A stretch of DNA of 64,000 nucleotides, taken from Streptomyces halobius (GTDB lineage: Bacteria > Actinomycetota > Actinomycetes > Streptomycetales > Streptomycetaceae). Shown here in pieces: positions 61,630 to 64,000 of this stretch (positions are counted from its first letter, which is position 1; each line of letters opens with the position of its first letter). The notes under the pieces were generated by a model that was given only the letters and a program-made list of their open reading frames with translations, ran no database searches and was not told where the DNA came from. The stretch covers positions 6,138,001 to 6,202,000 of the forward strand of contig NZ_CP086322.1 in NCBI RefSeq assembly GCF_023277745.1. Reading direction: 5' to 3'. A program made the translations under genes and the position numbers.

Positions 61630-63551
61630 GTGCGACGTCCCCCAAGGGCGATCTGGATGGTCTGTTCGGTCGTGGCCGGGTCAGTGGCCGTGGTGGCCCG
61701 GGTGTCCGGGGCGGGCGGTCCGTCGGGCGCCTGGGCCGCCGTCGCGGCGGTCGTCGCCCGGCGCCGCTTCTCGCGGCGTAGGGACGCCCGCCAGGCCGCG
61801 ATCGGCGCGGCGGTGACCAGCAGGGCCAGCGAGGCCCATGTGATCATCGCCGGATGACTGTGGCCGAGCCAGAACGAGGACGCAAGCGAACCGCCGAAGA
61901 CCACGATGAAGAAGAGATGCACCCGGAACGTCCCGAAGAGCGTGTCCGGGCTGGACGAATCGCCCTTCGGCGTCACCACGAACTTGCTCTTGCGGCGCAG
62001 TACGGCATCGAACAGCGAACGGGCGTAAATCGGCGCGGAAAGCGCGGACATCACCATGCCGGCCACCCCGCCGGACCCCTCCGGCTCATGCGGCGAGACA
62101 TTGTGCCGACGGTTCCAGATATACAGCCCGATCTGCAGTGCCGAGGCATTGCCGTACAGCATCATCCACACCGACGGATCGATCTGCACACCCGAGGCGC
62201 CCAGACCCAGGAACAGCGCACAGCTGAGCGCCGCCAGAATCCAGTTCAGCGCCGACATCGGGTAGAAGATCACCATCATGGTGTAGTTGAAGAGCCGGCC
62301 GGGGGGCAGCGTGAACGGCGCCTTCCAGAACTGCTTGAGGATCGTCTCGTACGTCCCGCGCGACCAGCGCAGTTGCTGGGTGAAGAAGTCCGTCCAGGCC
62401 GTCGGCCCCTCGCCGACCGCGAGTACGTCCGGGGTGTAGACCGACTTCCATTTCTTCCCGGTCGCCGGATTGCGGTGCCGGTGCATTTCGAATCCGGTCG
62501 CCATGTCCTCGGTGATCGAGTCGTACAGCCCGCCGATCTGCTTCAGTGCCGTGATGCGTACGGCATTGGACGTACCGACGAACATCGGTGCGCCATAGCG
62601 GTTTCCGGCCCGCTGGATCAGCGCGTGGAAGAGGAACTGCTGGGACTCGGCGGCCTTGGTGACGAAGGTGTCGTAATTCCCGTACACCTGCGGGCCGATG
62701 ACGAATCCGACATCCGGGTCGCGGAAGAAACCCAGCATTCGCTCCAGGTAATTGGGCAGCGGAACGTGGTCGGTGTCGACGGATGCGAAGTAGTCGTAGG
62801 AGTCGCCGTGCGCCTGGAGCCAGGCGTTGTAGTTGCCGTGCTTGGTCCTGGCGCGGTGCGGGCCCTTGGGCCGGTTCCATTCCGGCACGCCCTTGCGGGT
62901 GAAGTGGTGCACACCGAGTCGCCGGCAGACCTCCTTGACCTCGGGGTCGTCGCCCTCGTCCAGCAGCCAGACGTGCAACAGCCCCCGGTGGCGCACCTTG
63001 ACCGCCGCCTCCAGCGTCTTCGTCACCATCGCGAGCGGCTCCTTGCCGGGCACGAAGGAGGTGAGGAAGGCGACGCGGGTGCCGTGCTCCGGGACGACCG
63101 GGACGGGGTCGCGGGCGACGAGGGTGGCATGCGCGTTGGACAGAACGTTCATGCAGCGGAAGAACTCGATCAGACCGATCGAGACGAGCATGACGACGTC
63201 CAGCACCGGCAGGAAGTCGAAGTCGGGATAGTCGCGCCGGGTCCAGTGGGCGGGCTGCAGCAGCCAGGCGAGCAGGCCAAGCGAGACCAGCGGCGCGGCG
63301 CCGAGCAGCAGGGCCGCCCGGATGCGGTGCGGCTCGTCGGCCAGCAGGGAGCGGTAGCGGACCTTGTAGGGCCTGCTCGGGTCGGGCTGGGTGAGCGGCC
63401 CGGCGAGGCGGCTGTAGTGCTCGTAGTCGTAGCGCGGCAGCGGCTTTCGCCGGGTGTACCGCTGCCAGTGCTGGCGTGGCACGCGCAGGCGTGTCGTCGC
63501 GGACGGATCGTACGAATGCTGCTGGCGGGCGTCGTCAGGCGGCGACGTCAT
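61626..63551 (-). CDS. cslA: cellulose synthase-like glycosyltransferase
   Basis: A 641-residue GT2 membrane enzyme that makes the tip-localised beta-glucan. The D, DxD and Q-x-x-RW motifs are present: VWLLDEGDDPEV, FASVDTDHVPLPNYLER and TQQLRWSRGTYE, with TEDMATGFEMH supplying the TED-like acid. About seven membrane helices surround the catalytic domain. ATG 63551 is preferred over 63560 because the GGGGGG ribosome site is then about 9 nt away. Overlap with glxA (ATGA) indicates a coupled cslA-glxA operon. Confidence 0.95.
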   Translation of the reverse strand: MTSPPDDARQQHSYDPSATTRLRVPRQHWQRYTRRKPLPRYDYEHYSRLAGPLTQPDPSRPYKVRYRSLLADEPHRIRAALLLGAAPLVSLGLLAWLLQPAHWTRRDYPDFDFLPVLDVVMLVSIGLIEFFRCMNVLSNAHATLVARDPVPVVPEHGTRVAFLTSFVPGKEPLAMVTKTLEAAVKVRHRGLLHVWLLDEGDDPEVKEVCRRLGVHHFTRKGVPEWNRPKGPHRARTKHGNYNAWLQAHGDSYDYFASVDTDHVPLPNYLERMLGFFRDPDVGFVIGPQVYGNYDTFVTKAAESQQFLFHALIQRAGNRYGAPMFVGTSNAVRITALKQIGGLYDSITEDMATGFEMHRHRNPATGKKWKSVYTPDVLAVGEGPTAWTDFFTQQLRWSRGTYETILKQFWKAPFTLPPGRLFNYTMMVIFYPMSALNWILAALSCALFLGLGASGVQIDPSVWMMLYGNASALQIGLYIWNRRHNVSPHEPEGSGGVAGMVMSALSAPIYARSLFDAVLRRKSKFVVTPKGDSSSPDTLFGTFRVHLFFIVVFGGSLASSFWLGHSHPAMITWASLALLVTAAPIAAWRASLRREKRRRATTAATAAQAPDGPPAPDTRATTATDPATTEQTIQIALGGRRT

Positions 63552-64000
63552 TGAGTCCATCCCCCCGCACGCAACACCGGCTGCGTGCCCTCGCTGATGG
63601 CCGTACCTCGGTCCCCCTCGACCGACTCGGGCTCACTGATGTCGGCCGCCCGCGGTCCAAGACGCTGACGGCCATCTTCCGGTTTCATGATGAACGCTTG
63701 GCCGGCTTTCCGGAACGCCGGGCTCCGCGCTCAGGTCATGACGGCCGGGGTGTCCACGACTCCGGATCCCCAACAACTCGGCGACCACGGCCCGTTCGGC
63801 GATCCAACGATCCGTCCATCACGATCCGTCGATCCGTCCGACGTCCGGCACGACATCCGACTCATCATCCGGTTTGCCGAGGTCCCAGGTCAGGTTCCCG
63901 GACCGCCTTCATGATCGCAAGACTGAAACGCGATGTTTACGGACAAGAGTGTGCATTGCAGGACGGTTTATGGCGCAGGCCACATCACTTCGTTCCGGAA
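63552..64000. other. 449-bp region upstream of cslA
   Basis: No gene is supported. It should contain the cslA-glxA promoter. The right end becomes AT-richer (TTTACGGACAAGAGTGTGCATTG region near 63934), suggesting further promoter sequence or the upstream region of a gene beyond the window. Confidence 0.45.

Overview
The window is chromosomal DNA of a Streptomyces or a very close relative. Base composition is very GC-rich with strong third-position GC. The gene set and order resemble the S. coelicolor SCO2836 to SCO2920 region, as recalled rather than compared by search: a pncB-pncA and clpS block, cysO-cysM-mec, the N-acetylglucosamine PTS genes nagE2-nagE1-nagF with DasR-type operators, rph and rdgB, and at the far end cslA-glxA with a GH6 endoglucanase. 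No rRNA, CRISPR array, prophage, intact insertion sequence or secondary-metabolite cluster is visible. One tRNA gene (Leu, anticodon UAG) is present.

Layout. 1-2.3 kb: 3' part of a secreted M6 metalloprotease and a small hypothetical gene. 2.4-5.5 kb: NAD salvage (pncA, pncB), divergent from clpS and a DUF2017 gene. 5.9-9.8 kb: an amino acid permease, then a sulfur block made of the JAMM peptidase mec, a cysteine-attenuator-like leader peptide, the sulfur carrier cysO and cysM. 10.1-16.5 kb: an MBL-fold hydrolase, nagE2, nagE1, nagF, rph, a lipoprotein and rdgB, separated by strong hairpin terminators. 16.5-25.7 kb: tRNA-Leu, an HNH protein, an MFS transporter, an orphan histidine kinase, bcp, a GroES-like protein, a guanidine-III riboswitch with a sugE-type exporter, and a class A PBP. 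26-34 kb: a three-gene ABC exporter, a GDSL hydrolase, DUF445, and a DUF3311/sodium-solute symporter pair.

34-38 kb holds a probable electron-transfer set: a two-repeat lipoprotein, a NuoF-like protein fused to a 3Fe-4S ferredoxin, and a haem-binding membrane protein. 38-44 kb is more accessory in character. It has a PucR-type regulator, a His-rich membrane protein and a PepSY membrane protein lying between two copies of a hairpin-forming repeat, and a decayed SLOG/TPR-regulator pair. 44-52 kb: DUF1996 and DUF4142 secreted proteins, an acyl-CoA ligase, a YidC paralogue and a FAH-family enzyme. 52-58 kb: a Gfo/Idh oxidoreductase divergent from a ROK regulator, a LAxTG surface protein, a HAD phosphatase, and a class F sortase homologue that lacks its catalytic His and Cys. 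58.5-63.6 kb: GH6, glxA and cslA, the tip-associated glucan system.

The most unusual non-coding content is a dispersed element of about 0.4-0.5 kb (31814-32338 and 51600-52024, with a fragment near 28741). It is close to palindromic over its whole length, with 21-bp perfect inverted arms and CGCTGCGCT/AGCGCAGCG-type ends, and both fuller copies sit directly against stop codons. Several genes also carry short tandem repeats that begin in or next to their stop codon. The best protein-level anomalies are a 19-residue tail after the functional Gly-Gly of CysO and the catalytically dead sortase.
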